DNA of 64,000 nt from Labilibaculum sp. (GTDB lineage: Bacteria > Bacteroidota > Bacteroidia > Bacteroidales > Marinifilaceae): NCBI RefSeq assembly GCF_963664555.1, contig NZ_OY761461.1, forward strand, positions 3,637,769 to 3,701,768, in the 5' to 3' direction. Positions 1 to 12,201 of this stretch are shown here, piece after piece; position 1 is the first letter of the stretch, and each line of letters starts with the position of its first letter. The position numbers and the translations under genes were made by a program. The notes under the pieces were generated by a model. That model was not told where the DNA came from. It made no database searches and saw only the letters and a list, made by a program, of their open reading frames with translations.

Positions 1-362
1 AAAACAAATACAACTAGAAGCAAAAAATACTTTTGTAGTTTAATCCTTAACATATTAAATAAGGATAAGTTTTGAATAAATAAATACATTGTACGTTCCA
101 TTACATAATCAGCTTAAATTCACTTAAGTATTCCAAATTCTTTGAGGCAAATAAACCTTTGTTTATTCCTATATCATTATCAAACCTTAAACGCCTCCCT
201 CGATTTAGGCATTCACTTAAAAAGCTGCAATACACATTTGGTTTTTCATAAACTTCTGTAATCATAATTTAATAAATTTAATAATTATTACAAATTGATA
301 TATTGGGGGTTTTATCGCTTACAATTCCTCATATCTTTCTTAATACATACAAATTAACACTT
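1..362. other. Intergenic, no gene seen
   Basis: This AT-rich stretch has no reading frame with recognisable protein character on either strand and no RNA gene I could recognise. It ends at the strong hairpin that begins at 363, so it may be the 3' untranslated end of a plus-strand gene lying before the window. Confidence 0.4.
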
Positions 363-406
363 ACACTCTGTCCTTATTTACAATAAGGACAGAGTGTGCG
401 TTTTTT
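363..406 (+). terminator. Rho-independent terminator
   Basis: A perfect 16-bp stem (363-378 pairs with 382-397, three-base loop TAC) is followed on the plus strand by GCG and six T. The T run is only on the plus side, so it should end a plus-strand transcript entering from outside the window. It also overlaps the last codons of the decayed GH43 reading frame on the other strand. Confidence 0.75.
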
Positions 407-1091
407 GTCTGCAAGCAGATTTCACAAACACTAATCCTTTCACGAATAAAAACCTAAAACTATTTCCTCTTGAAGTAACTTTAAGATCTTTTGTGTTATA
501 GCCGTTCGCCTCAATCGTTTCCGTGCTATTACCTATATATAATTTAGTTTTTACACTCTTATCTATTCCAGTTTTACCAATAATCAGTAAATAATTCTCA
601 GACAAGCGCTCGAAGCAATTTTATAATTAAAGATGTTCCTTTCTTCAAATTTTCGGATCTCTAGATTTGACAATGAAATTATTACAACGCATATTTGTGG
701 TAAGCTTATAATATGTTCGATTGTTTGGATCATAGTCAATTGCTGATGCAAAAAAAACTCACTCACACTTTGGTCTTTAAATTGTAATTGTTTTATGTTG
801 CCCAACATAAGATGAAATTGTTTCCAATTAACCATATCAGAACAATGAAACAGGGATCTGAAAACCTTCCTGATAAAATTGGATGATAAAAACAATCATT
901 TCTTGAAAAGGATCATTCCTATAAAAGACAGTATTCCTCTTATATGAGAAGTAGTCGAAGTGAGCAACCAAACTATTTGATCTAAACACAGAGCAATTTG
1001 TATCTGATTTAGAAATACCAGTTGAAAAAGTTATAGATAAACCAGATAAGAGAACAACGCTGCAAATAAACATATAGAATCCCTTTTTCAT
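378..1091 (-). pseudogene. Decayed GH43 glycosidase
   Basis: Three successive minus-strand frames together resemble a shrunken GH43 enzyme. The 5' piece (from 1091) starts with a signal peptide, MKKGFYMFICSVVLLSG. The middle piece (about 600-860) carries CSDMVNWKQF, which matches SKDLVNWKQI of the intact GH43 at 9558-11312. The last piece (378-605) aligns with the C-terminal sandwich of that protein: NYLLIIGKT against NYVFGITKK, and LKVTSRGNSFRF against LKVAADGDKYEF. The total is about 0.7 kb against 1.75 kb for the intact gene, so most of the catalytic propeller is gone and the frame is broken at least twice. The assignment rests on motif-by-motif reading, not a database search. Confidence 0.6.
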
Positions 1092-1836
1092 CACTTTACA
1101 TTTCTCCAAGTTCATTGAAATTAATTGTCTTTTGTACTAGACTAATAACTGTTAATAAATCAAAAATAAATACAATTAATATTAATGATTACTAATTCTG
1201 GATATGCAATTTTCAATTTCAGATATTCTTACAAAAAACAAACATATCATTGCTTAGGAATGCCGTCCTGAATCATCGGAATTGACAAATTAATAGCTAT
1301 TTGGGGTTGTGCAGGCAGGGAATATTTGACTTTGTCGAAATACCAATCGGCAGGTAATTGTGTTCCGTCGATGCGGTCACACACACACACATTATTATTG
1401 TTTAAAAAGGAATTATGAAGTCAAACAAAGCAGGAATCGTACTTCCTCAGGCAGTAACACAATTACTCTGAGTTTAAAATAATCCTTTCTAGCTTAGTAT
1501 AATACCTAATTAACATCAAAACCAGCTTCATAAAATATTTCTTTCCAGCTATATCTTCGTTAAAAAAGATGCAGTTCAGGCTACCCCGACTCTCTTTTAC
1601 TTTTTAGCCTTGATACAGCTGAAAATTATTTTATTTTAAGATACTTTTGAAATCAAATTGGTACAAAAATTACTTTAACATAGTCGTTTCAGATAACCAT
1701 TTGTAGAACTTAAAGAAACTTTGTGGAAAATCACGATATAAGAAAATATTAACAAGCATATCCATATAAATTTGTATACAAGCTAAACCGAAGACGTTTG
1801 GGTGAATATATTTTTTAATCACCAATAAAATACGAA
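1092..1836. other. Intergenic with one coding relic
   Basis: Apart from the relic at 1247-1378 and a short (CA)n tract around 1377-1391, nothing here looks functional. It separates the decayed GH43 from the HTCS gene. Confidence 0.4.
1247..1378 (-). pseudogene. C-terminal relic of an unidentified protein
   Basis: A minus-strand frame ends in a stop at 1247 and reads like a real protein C-terminus (for example LPADWYFDKVKYSLPAQPQ), but it has no start. The frame runs upstream into the (CA)n tract. A 36-bp core (1301-1336) recurs at 11940-11975 with 30 of 36 bases identical and the same reading frame. I do not recognise the parent family. Confidence 0.45.
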
Positions 1837-4800
1837 TCAGAAAATCTGAGAAGGTGATTTTCCGTAATATTTCCTAAAAACAGTACTATAATATCCCACA
1901 GTAGCAAACCCGGATAACTCACTAATTTCCGTTATGGAATATTTTTTTGATTGCAATAATGTCAATGAATAATCAAGTCGAATGGATTTAATAAAATCTG
2001 TTGGTGATTGATTTGTAAGAGATTTTACTTTTTTATACAATAATGAAGGACTAACATTCATTTTAGATGCAAAATCATTCTTTGAGAAATTAGAATTACT
2101 TATATTTTCCCGAACAACTTCCACCATCTGCTTAACAAACTGTTCATTAAGCTGATTATCATATATTTGAACACACTCATCATTAAGATTAATAGTTTTC
2201 AAGGCCTTATCCCGCGCAACTTCACGATTTTGAATAATAGTTCTTATTTTCTGTTGAAGAAGAGTAACATCAAAAGGTTTTGTGATATAATCATCTGCCC
2301 CAAGTCCCAAGCCCTTTAGCTGTTGAGCCTTATCAGATAAAGCTGTTAATAAAATAATTGGAATATGCGAAGTTTCATAGGTTGATTTAATTTTGCGGCA
2401 TAACTCATAGCCATTCATGTTTGGCATCAGAATATCTGAGACAACTAAATCCGGAAACTCTTTAATAATAATTTTCCATGCCTGCTCTCCGTCAGCAGCT
2501 AAAAATACTTGAAAACTGGAAGTTAATGCTAATTTCAAAAATTCCTGCAAATAATCATTATCCTCAACAATCAATACTTTCATTTTTGTATCAACAGATG
2601 GCTCGATAACATCAAGCAATCCTTTATTCAAATCTTCGCCTATATATTCTGGATTGATTAATATTTTATTGGGTATTGGTTTATTTTCTTTAAACTTATC
2701 TGTTTCTATAATTGGCAGTACAACCTGAAAAGTGGATCCAATATTTTCCTGACTTGAACAAATAACTTTCCCTCCGTGCAGATCGACATAATTTTTCACT
2801 AATAATAAGCCAATACCGGAACCAATAACTTTAGAGTTTATGGCATTTTCGCCCCGATAAAACTCCTTAAATAATTGTTTTTGGGCAATTTTACTAATTC
2901 CTAATCCCCTATCTTTCACCTCTAATATCCATTTGCTCTTTGTGCAATTCAGCTTAACCAATATAGGTGTGTTCTCAAAGGAGTATTTCACTGAATTGGA
3001 AATTAAGTTATCAACAACTTTTTCAATCATAACTTCATCAAAAGCAGTAACAAAAGTTGAAACATTTGATTCAAATCTTATTGCAATATTTTTTGATTTG
3101 GCATAAGATTCAAACATCATCACCCTATTCTCAACTACTTTCACAATATCAGACATTACTAAAAAAGGCTTTTCTTTCCTCACATCAACTTTCTGAAAAT
3201 CCATTAATTGAGTAACTACTTTTAGCAAGCGATGCGTTTGGTCTGTTGCCAGAAAAAGATAATGTAATGCTTTAGCTGATAAGTCAGGTTCTTTGTTCAA
3301 TTCTTCAATAGGTCCATTAATCAAGGTTAATGAGGTTCTTATATCATGAGCGGTATTGGCAAAAAAATTAATTTTCTCTTCTGAGTGATTCTTTTTCAAA
3401 CGATAAATGTAATATTTAAACATAAAAACTGCAAAACCCCCAATAACAATTAAAACCAGCAATTTAAACCACCATGTATTCCAGTACGGCGGAATAATTT
3501 TTAAGCTAATAAACCGCTCATCAATAATATCAGTCATAGAACTGTCATACATCCTAACCCGAAGAGTATACTCCCCACTCTGAAGATTAGAGTAGGATAA
3601 AATACGATTATTGCCAGGCTTGCTCCAGTATTTATCTAAACCTTCAATCTTCCACGAAAATTTTGCACCGGATGATGTAACTCCGATTGGAATCAATTCC
3701 AAACTAATTGTATTCTGATAATGTTTAAGAAACAGTTCCTGCAGACTATCTAAAGGAGATTCCAATTTAATGTCAGATGATTCCCGAACTGAACGGCCAG
3801 CAACGGTAAGCTCCTGATAAAATATCTTCCCATTATATTTTTGCAATGCTATTTGATCCGGATCAAAAATTAAGGCTCCTTTATTAGTTCCCCATATTAG
3901 CTTTCCAGAACTAAGTCTGAAATGTGAATTTTTATTATAAGACACATTATTTAAATTGTGCAGAGAACTAAAAGTTACAACCGTATTATCTTTTTCATTC
4001 AACCTGCAAATTCCTTTTTCTGTTCCTATCCAAAAAAATCCATTTAAATATTCAATACTATTTACAAAATTTGTTGTCAAACCAGAATCGACAGAAATTT
4101 GCTCCCTCTCTTTTGTTAAAAGATTGTATTTAATGATCCCATCGCCACTAGTGCAAAGCCAAGCAACGTTATCCCTTAAAAAAATATCATAAACCAGATA
4201 CCCCTCCACAAGACTCTCTGTACTTCCACTATTCTTATCAAACAAAATCAAACTATTGGTTGTACCTATCAATAATTTATCGGAATTAAATTCCCGCATT
4301 ACATTAACTGTAATATTCTTAAATGAAACAAATCGGTCTTCAGCTGATTTATAACATATTAAGGCACCCCGTACTCCTCCTATCCAAATATCCCCTGCAC
4401 TATCTTTTAAAATATTAAATACAAAATTATTTGCAAATTCCACATTTGTTTCTTCCTGCGAATAATGTGCTAATTCCATTCCTGTTTTTGGATCAATTAT
4501 ATATACGCCTGAAGAATATGATCCAGCCCATATCCGCCCTTTCTCATCTTGACATAAGGAAAGAAATACCTGAGCATGTTCCTTATTATTATAATAGTAC
4601 GTTTTCCATTGATTACTATTTACATTCAAATAACTGATTCCATTATTAGTGGCAAACCAAATATTTCCATCACAATCTTCAAAAACACTATTAACACAAT
4701 CGTTAGCAAGAGAATTTGAATTATTGGCTACATGAATTATTTTTGTAACGTTTGAATTTTCCTGGTCATAATAAGACACTCCACCACTATAAGTACATAC

Positions 4801-5751
4801 CCAAACCCGTTTATTCTTATCACAAAAAATATCATAAACTCCATTACCTTGTAATGAACTAGAATTGTCAACATCTTCCTTAAAAATGTTTATTACATTG
4901 CCATTATCTCCGCTAATTTCCCATAAACCTTGTCCATCTATTCCAATTAACAAAGTTGATTCAGAATTACGTTCAATATCAAGTATTGGCTGATTTGGGA
5001 TGCTATCTGTACCCAACAAATTGAAATGTTCATTTTCTTCTTTTAGATAAAACAATCCATCTGCCATAGTGCCGATCCACAGCCTATTTAAACCATGATC
5101 GTAATACAAACAAGTAACAGCATAATTTGTCGGTTTCGCGAAAGAATAATATACTTCAGAGCTGAAATCAATTGTATTAAAAAACTTTATTGTCCCATTT
5201 ACCGAATATAAAAATTGTTTTGAATCATACCATACTAAGGATTGTACAGCTTCTACCGCACCAACTATTTTCAAACCAGATTCCTTATTGTAAAAATACA
5301 AACCGAAAGTAGATGCTAACCATAAATTACCAAAACTGTCAACCAGCATTTCATCAATTGAGATATAATTATTTCTTAATTGTTTTGATATGTTAATTAC
5401 TAATTCAAATTCGTCCTTGACTTTATTATATTTAAAAATTTGTCCATTATTTGTATATGAATACAGTCCGGCCTTTTCATAAACAAGGCTAACGGTTAGA
5501 ATGTCAACAGTTTCAAAAGGCAATTGATAAGTTCTGATATCATCATGAGAATACCTTACAATTCCCATTTTTGAAGAAATCCAAATAAAACCATCATCGT
5601 CACTACAAGCCTTATTCGTTTCACGAAAAGATAAACCATATGTTTCATTCAAATTAAAAAACTGAACTTCATTTATACCAACGGCATTAAACACTCCAAA
5701 GCTCAATTCATAAATAAAAAAAAATACAAATATCAATTTTCGTAATCTCAT
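1837..5751 (-). CDS. Hybrid two-component system regulator (HTCS)
   Basis: This one-protein sensor-regulator is of the type that controls polysaccharide loci in Bacteroidota. In order it has a signal peptide or first membrane segment (residues 1-24), about 14 periplasmic Reg_prop propeller repeats (about 30-650), a Y_Y_Y domain (about 670-755) and a membrane helix (about 760-785, WWFKLLVLIVIGGFAVFMF). Then come HisKA with H802 in AHDIRTSLTLI, HATPase_c (N box VVDNLISNSVKYS, G2 box GSGIGLLLV), a receiver with D1106 in VVSDILMPNMNG and a C-terminal AraC HTH (about 1207-1304). At 1304 aa all expected modules are intact. The periplasmic part should bind an oligosaccharide from the adjacent locus and the AraC domain should activate it. 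It is transcribed in the same direction as the CAZyme genes, downstream of them. Confidence 0.95.
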   Translation of the reverse strand: MRLRKLIFVFFFIYELSFGVFNAVGINEVQFFNLNETYGLSFRETNKACSDDDGFIWISSKMGIVRYSHDDIRTYQLPFETVDILTVSLVYEKAGLYSYTNNGQIFKYNKVKDEFELVINISKQLRNNYISIDEMLVDSFGNLWLASTFGLYFYNKESGLKIVGAVEAVQSLVWYDSKQFLYSVNGTIKFFNTIDFSSEVYYSFAKPTNYAVTCLYYDHGLNRLWIGTMADGLFYLKEENEHFNLLGTDSIPNQPILDIERNSESTLLIGIDGQGLWEISGDNGNVINIFKEDVDNSSSLQGNGVYDIFCDKNKRVWVCTYSGGVSYYDQENSNVTKIIHVANNSNSLANDCVNSVFEDCDGNIWFATNNGISYLNVNSNQWKTYYYNNKEHAQVFLSLCQDEKGRIWAGSYSSGVYIIDPKTGMELAHYSQEETNVEFANNFVFNILKDSAGDIWIGGVRGALICYKSAEDRFVSFKNITVNVMREFNSDKLLIGTTNSLILFDKNSGSTESLVEGYLVYDIFLRDNVAWLCTSGDGIIKYNLLTKEREQISVDSGLTTNFVNSIEYLNGFFWIGTEKGICRLNEKDNTVVTFSSLHNLNNVSYNKNSHFRLSSGKLIWGTNKGALIFDPDQIALQKYNGKIFYQELTVAGRSVRESSDIKLESPLDSLQELFLKHYQNTISLELIPIGVTSSGAKFSWKIEGLDKYWSKPGNNRILSYSNLQSGEYTLRVRMYDSSMTDIIDERFISLKIIPPYWNTWWFKLLVLIVIGGFAVFMFKYYIYRLKKNHSEEKINFFANTAHDIRTSLTLINGPIEELNKEPDLSAKALHYLFLATDQTHRLLKVVTQLMDFQKVDVRKEKPFLVMSDIVKVVENRVMMFESYAKSKNIAIRFESNVSTFVTAFDEVMIEKVVDNLISNSVKYSFENTPILVKLNCTKSKWILEVKDRGLGISKIAQKQLFKEFYRGENAINSKVIGSGIGLLLVKNYVDLHGGKVICSSQENIGSTFQVVLPIIETDKFKENKPIPNKILINPEYIGEDLNKGLLDVIEPSVDTKMKVLIVEDNDYLQEFLKLALTSSFQVFLAADGEQAWKIIIKEFPDLVVSDILMPNMNGYELCRKIKSTYETSHIPIILLTALSDKAQQLKGLGLGADDYITKPFDVTLLQQKIRTIIQNREVARDKALKTINLNDECVQIYDNQLNEQFVKQMVEVVRENISNSNFSKNDFASKMNVSPSLLYKKVKSLTNQSPTDFIKSIRLDYSLTLLQSKKYSITEISELSGFATVGYYSTVFRKYYGKSPSQIF

Positions 5752-6507
5752 AATCTTTTCTTCCTCTTGTTATTGTTATCGTACATTATGAAAATATTTA
5801 TCGAGCTCAATTACAACTGTTTATTGGTAATCATCAACATTTATCCAGTCATATAAAGGGCTAAATTATAAAATTTCAACTGCCATACAAAAAACTTAGG
5901 AACACTAATTCAAACATCACTTTTCATTCAAAAATAAAATTTACATATAAATACACAACTGATCCTTCAGATAACAATTACCATCGCACAAACAAAAAGA
6001 CTCACCACAAGCATTATCATTTCCTAAATTTCGCAATCAGATACCTGTAGAAAGATCAGCACATGTATCATATTTCAACTACCAAAACCATATTGACCTG
6101 TTTAAAGAATTTTGGCAACTTTATAAAGTTTACTCCTTTCCCTGATGGTTCAAATAAATAATCTGACATTAGAAATGCCCTAACAAGACATTAAGTTGTT
6201 TTTATATGAAGAAATTAACAACCACCACTAACTATATTCTTAGTGCGTATATTTATCATTTGTGCTATTCCAGCATGGTTTGCCAGTTTTATTAACCAAT
6301 TGCAAAACAATAATACACTATTAGCATAATTACTATTTTTAATGTTAGATAATATTCTTCTAAAATTAGATATAACAGTTAACTTGTGTCCGGCTAATAC
6401 CGGTTAATAAATTTACCTGTAAACCTTGGTATAAAAAAGGAGAGGGTACTTCCTCTAACTGTATTTCTCTCAAAGTTGTAATTTGATTTTGAGAAACACT
6501 TTATAAT
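5752..6507. other. Long AT-rich intergenic region
   Basis: No convincing gene or relic is visible on either strand in this 0.75 kb between the HTCS gene and the IS4-type fragment. It should contain the HTCS promoter near 5760-5850, but I cannot point to a clear TTTG/TAnnTTTG pair. Confidence 0.4.
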
Positions 6508-6633
6508 ATGGATCAAATTAATGAATTAAAATTTGCCGGACAGCCGATAATCAAACTGATTATAAATTTGCTAAAAGCTGACAACATACCATTGCTAATA
6601 CAGAGACTCGGCAGTGACCTATATTATACCCAT
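6508..6633 (+). pseudogene. N-terminal fragment of an IS4-type transposase
   Basis: The plus-strand frame begins MDQINELKFAGQPIIKLI and continues to about SDLYYTH. This resembles the conserved N-terminus (DUF4372-like, FSGQPIFxQLLNF followed by a basic/aromatic turn) of IS4-family transposases in Bacteroidota. After about 42 residues the frame runs into sequence antisense to the end of the GH43-CE6 gene and loses all transposase character. The remaining roughly 350 residues and the right end are missing, so this is a dead fragment. Confidence 0.55.
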
Positions 6634-6634
6634 C

Positions 6635-9557
<2,923 letters not shown>

Positions 9558-11312
9558 TTAATTTGGTTGAGCATCATTTGCAGCGGTAGCATACAAACCT
9601 AATAAACAACCCGTAAATCCTTTAGCCCTATTGGTTGAAAGTATATCTCCGGAAACAACTCCGCCAACGTTTATAAAATCAGATCCATCAATGGAATAAG
9701 AAAACTCATATTTATCCCCATCTGCAGCAACTTTTAATCCAAGAGGTTTTTTAATGTCTATTTTTTCGCTTGCAATAACCACTGACTGTCCTTTTTCCGT
9801 CCTTTGAAGTACGAGGTAATAATCTTTTTCTTTCTTAGTAATTCCAAAAACATAATTAAAACCTTCGTTTTGCAAACATGTTATTCCAGCTAAATCTTTT
9901 TCTGAAGATGGTTTATAGTCAATATCTGCTGAAAAGGAAAAAGTATTGTGCTGCTGGCGGTAAAATAGTGTTGATGTAGGTTTAAGCTCTTTTATATTTA
10001 CATCAAACGGATTAATTCCTAACCCTTTTTTTGTCAAAGAGATAAATTCTTCCCGAGGCCCTCTAAGTCCTATCCATCTATCATCCAAGTTTTCTGAATT
10101 GAAATCTTCCTTATACACAAAGTTTCCATTGGGAAAAAATCCATCCTTACCTGTTCTATTCCCGGTTACACCTTCAGGCATTTTTAATTTTGGTTCCATA
10201 GGTATAAGTCCATTTTCAAAAACGGGGAACAAACCAGACCAATCAACAGGTAAAATAAATGTTTCACGTCCAATATTTACCCTGTCCTTTTCATTAGGGC
10301 GAATGGCAAGAAATACTCCATAATATTTATCACCCGGTCCCTTTACAATATCTGCATGACCAGCCCAATCAACTTTATAATTTCTATTATTGCCAAAATA
10401 TCTTTGTGTTAATATAGGATTACTTGGCGCTGGATTAAAAGGTCCTTTAGGACTTGAACCAATAAATACTACTTCACTATGCCAGCCTCCGGTACCTCCT
10501 TCAGCACACATTAAATAATAATTGCCATCTTTTTTATATAAGTGAGGAGCCTCAATCCAAATTGGTCTTTTAGAAATATCAGTTCCACCATTCACAATTA
10601 CTATGTCTGACTCAGGGATGATTTTGTCATTTTCCACATCATATTCCCAAACTTTGATAACCCGATGCCCATTATATAATTCCTTACCTTTTGCGGGAGC
10701 ATCATTATGCACGACATATCCTTTCCCATCATCATCAAAAAATATAGAAGGATCAATACCTGCAAAATCAAGTTTGATAGGATCACTCCACCCTTTCATT
10801 GGGTCTTTGGTCTTAACTATAATATTCCCAAGTCCTCCTGCAAACGCAGTAGTAATCATATAAAAAGTATCATTATGAGGATTATATGTTATTCCAGGTG
10901 CATACACTCCTGAACTGATGCCGGTATCATGAACATCTAATTGTGATGTACGATCCAAAACGTGACCAATTTGTTTCCAGTTTACCAGATCTTTTGAATG
11001 AAAAATTGGTACTCCCGGAAACATGGCAAACGACGAACATACCATATAATAATCATCTCCTTTTCTTGTAATAGCCGGGTCTGGATAGCATCCTTGCAAT
11101 ATCGGGTTGTAGAATTCCCCCTCCTTTAACGGAAAATCGTTATAAACCTTGTCGTTTCCTTGATAAACAAAATTATTAAACACAGGTCCATTTTTTTGTG
11201 CTTTTGTTTGAGCACATGCGCTAACAGCAAATAACATTACAATACAACCTGACAAAAAATACACCGGCCATTTTGTTGACTTAAATTTTATTTTTAGAAC
11301 TCTACTCATCAT
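9558..11312 (-). CDS. GH43 beta-xylosidase / alpha-L-arabinofuranosidase, lipoprotein
   Basis: This exo-acting enzyme probably releases xylose or arabinose from xylan oligomers. The N-terminal signal ends in VSAC, which fits a lipobox, so it is likely surface- or outer-membrane-anchored. The GH43 domain (about 60-370) shows GCYPDPAITR (base D), FAGIDPSIFFDDDG (pKa-tuning D) and IWIEAPHLYKK (acid E). A XynB-type C-terminal sandwich (about 400-575) begins at FNSENLDDRWIGLR. At 584 aa the length is normal for this architecture. Two adjacent Met codons open the gene and either could be the start. The relic at 378-1091 is its decayed relative. The xylosidase versus arabinofuranosidase choice cannot be made by eye. 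Confidence 0.9.
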   Translation of the reverse strand: MMSRVLKIKFKSTKWPVYFLSGCIVMLFAVSACAQTKAQKNGPVFNNFVYQGNDKVYNDFPLKEGEFYNPILQGCYPDPAITRKGDDYYMVCSSFAMFPGVPIFHSKDLVNWKQIGHVLDRTSQLDVHDTGISSGVYAPGITYNPHNDTFYMITTAFAGGLGNIIVKTKDPMKGWSDPIKLDFAGIDPSIFFDDDGKGYVVHNDAPAKGKELYNGHRVIKVWEYDVENDKIIPESDIVIVNGGTDISKRPIWIEAPHLYKKDGNYYLMCAEGGTGGWHSEVVFIGSSPKGPFNPAPSNPILTQRYFGNNRNYKVDWAGHADIVKGPGDKYYGVFLAIRPNEKDRVNIGRETFILPVDWSGLFPVFENGLIPMEPKLKMPEGVTGNRTGKDGFFPNGNFVYKEDFNSENLDDRWIGLRGPREEFISLTKKGLGINPFDVNIKELKPTSTLFYRQQHNTFSFSADIDYKPSSEKDLAGITCLQNEGFNYVFGITKKEKDYYLVLQRTEKGQSVVIASEKIDIKKPLGLKVAADGDKYEFSYSIDGSDFINVGGVVSGDILSTNRAKGFTGCLLGLYATAANDAQPN

Positions 11313-12077
11313 TTTTTATTTAATCTAATTTATTTAAAAACTCTCTTGAATAACTGCAATAACATTCTTCCAATTAATTAATAGTCTTTATTCCTCATTT
11401 GTTTTTGACATGTTTTAAATTCTCCCAACACCTAATAATCAGAATTATTCATCCTGATCATTGGCTCTACCATACCAATTTAATATGAAACTCAATCCTG
11501 TTTATGTTGAGATATATGTACTCCCCGTTGCAATAGTCCTATCACCTACTTGTTCAATTTTGCTGCGAGTTCTGCGTAGATTCATGGTGTTATATTTCTT
11601 CTACAATACCATAATTTATCAGCTAACCAGACCTATTCGAATGCCTTTTTATTGAACCAGGCAAAACAAATACTGGGCTATATTAATATTTGATGAAATT
11701 ATATTATAGGAGGAAAATCGATTTTAAATCTTAGATAAACATTTTCAATTTTGGGACATATCAATGATTAGTCATGTATTTAGATACACAAAAACAATAA
11801 AAGATGATTTGAAAAACCGGAAATAGATTAATATTCCAAATTATCCAGATCAAAAAAAAAAATCTTCAAACCTGATTTTTACAACTATTTTATGTCATTT
11901 AGAAATCAACACATGCCGGTATAATGCTTTCCCAATGGATTGGTGTTGCGCAGGTAGAGATTATTTGACTTCGTCAATTTTCAATTAAATACTAATTGGC
12001 ATTATAAAAAAAGCCACTATGAAATACATAATGGCTAACTTAATAAGTAATATTACAATGAACTTGCAACAAAAAAG
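11313..12077. other. Intergenic region with relics
   Basis: No intact gene is present. It holds the second copy of the unidentified relic (11895-11975). A minus-strand stretch near 11460-11600 reads partly like protein (for example SKIEQVGDRTIATGSTYI) but contains a stop and matches nothing I know. The region looks like decayed coding DNA plus the 5' leader of the GH43 gene. Confidence 0.4.
11895..11975 (-). pseudogene. Second copy of the unidentified C-terminal relic
   Basis: The minus-strand frame reads DEVK, a stop, then SLPAQHQSIG. Over 36 bp (11940-11975) it matches the relic at 1301-1336 (DKVKYSLPAQPQ) with six substitutions. The in-frame stop shows it is not functional. Two copies flanking the HTCS/GH43 block suggest an old duplication or a family of related genes that has been lost. 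Confidence 0.4.
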
Positions 12078-12160
12078 TGGACAAAGAGTTAGGTCATGCA
12101 GCCATTTTATATTTGTTTAATAGTTTTCCATATTCTATTGAAGAAAGTACAGGTACATCA
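12078..12160 (-). mobile_element. Right end of an IS3-family element (relic)
   Basis: On the minus strand a frame ends LSSIEYGKLLNKYKMAA and then stops (stop at 12094-12096), which resembles the last residues of an IS3-family OrfB integrase. It is followed directly by the terminal repeat TGGACAAAGAGTTAGG (plus-strand 12078-12093). The same type of end occurs at 37872 and 38169. The rest of the element is absent. It sits just downstream of the GH95 gene. Confidence 0.55.
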
Positions 12161-12201
12161 ATATAAAACACACCTTAACTTCATTAATTCAAAAGGTTCT
12201 A

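Noticed and set aside
1377..1391. (CA)n microsatellite as a phase-variation tract
   Set aside because: It is not in or just before an intact gene, and only a relic lies next to it.
3340..3350. HTCS histidine box AHDIRTSL with S instead of the usual P as a sign of an inactive kinase
   Set aside because: To my knowledge this S variant occurs in many Bacteroidota HTCS proteins, and the N, G1 and G2 boxes are intact.
11461..11655. Plus-strand 64-aa frame between the GH43 and GH95 genes
   Set aside because: No signal peptide, family motif or neighbour context. The opposite strand reads slightly more like protein but has a stop.
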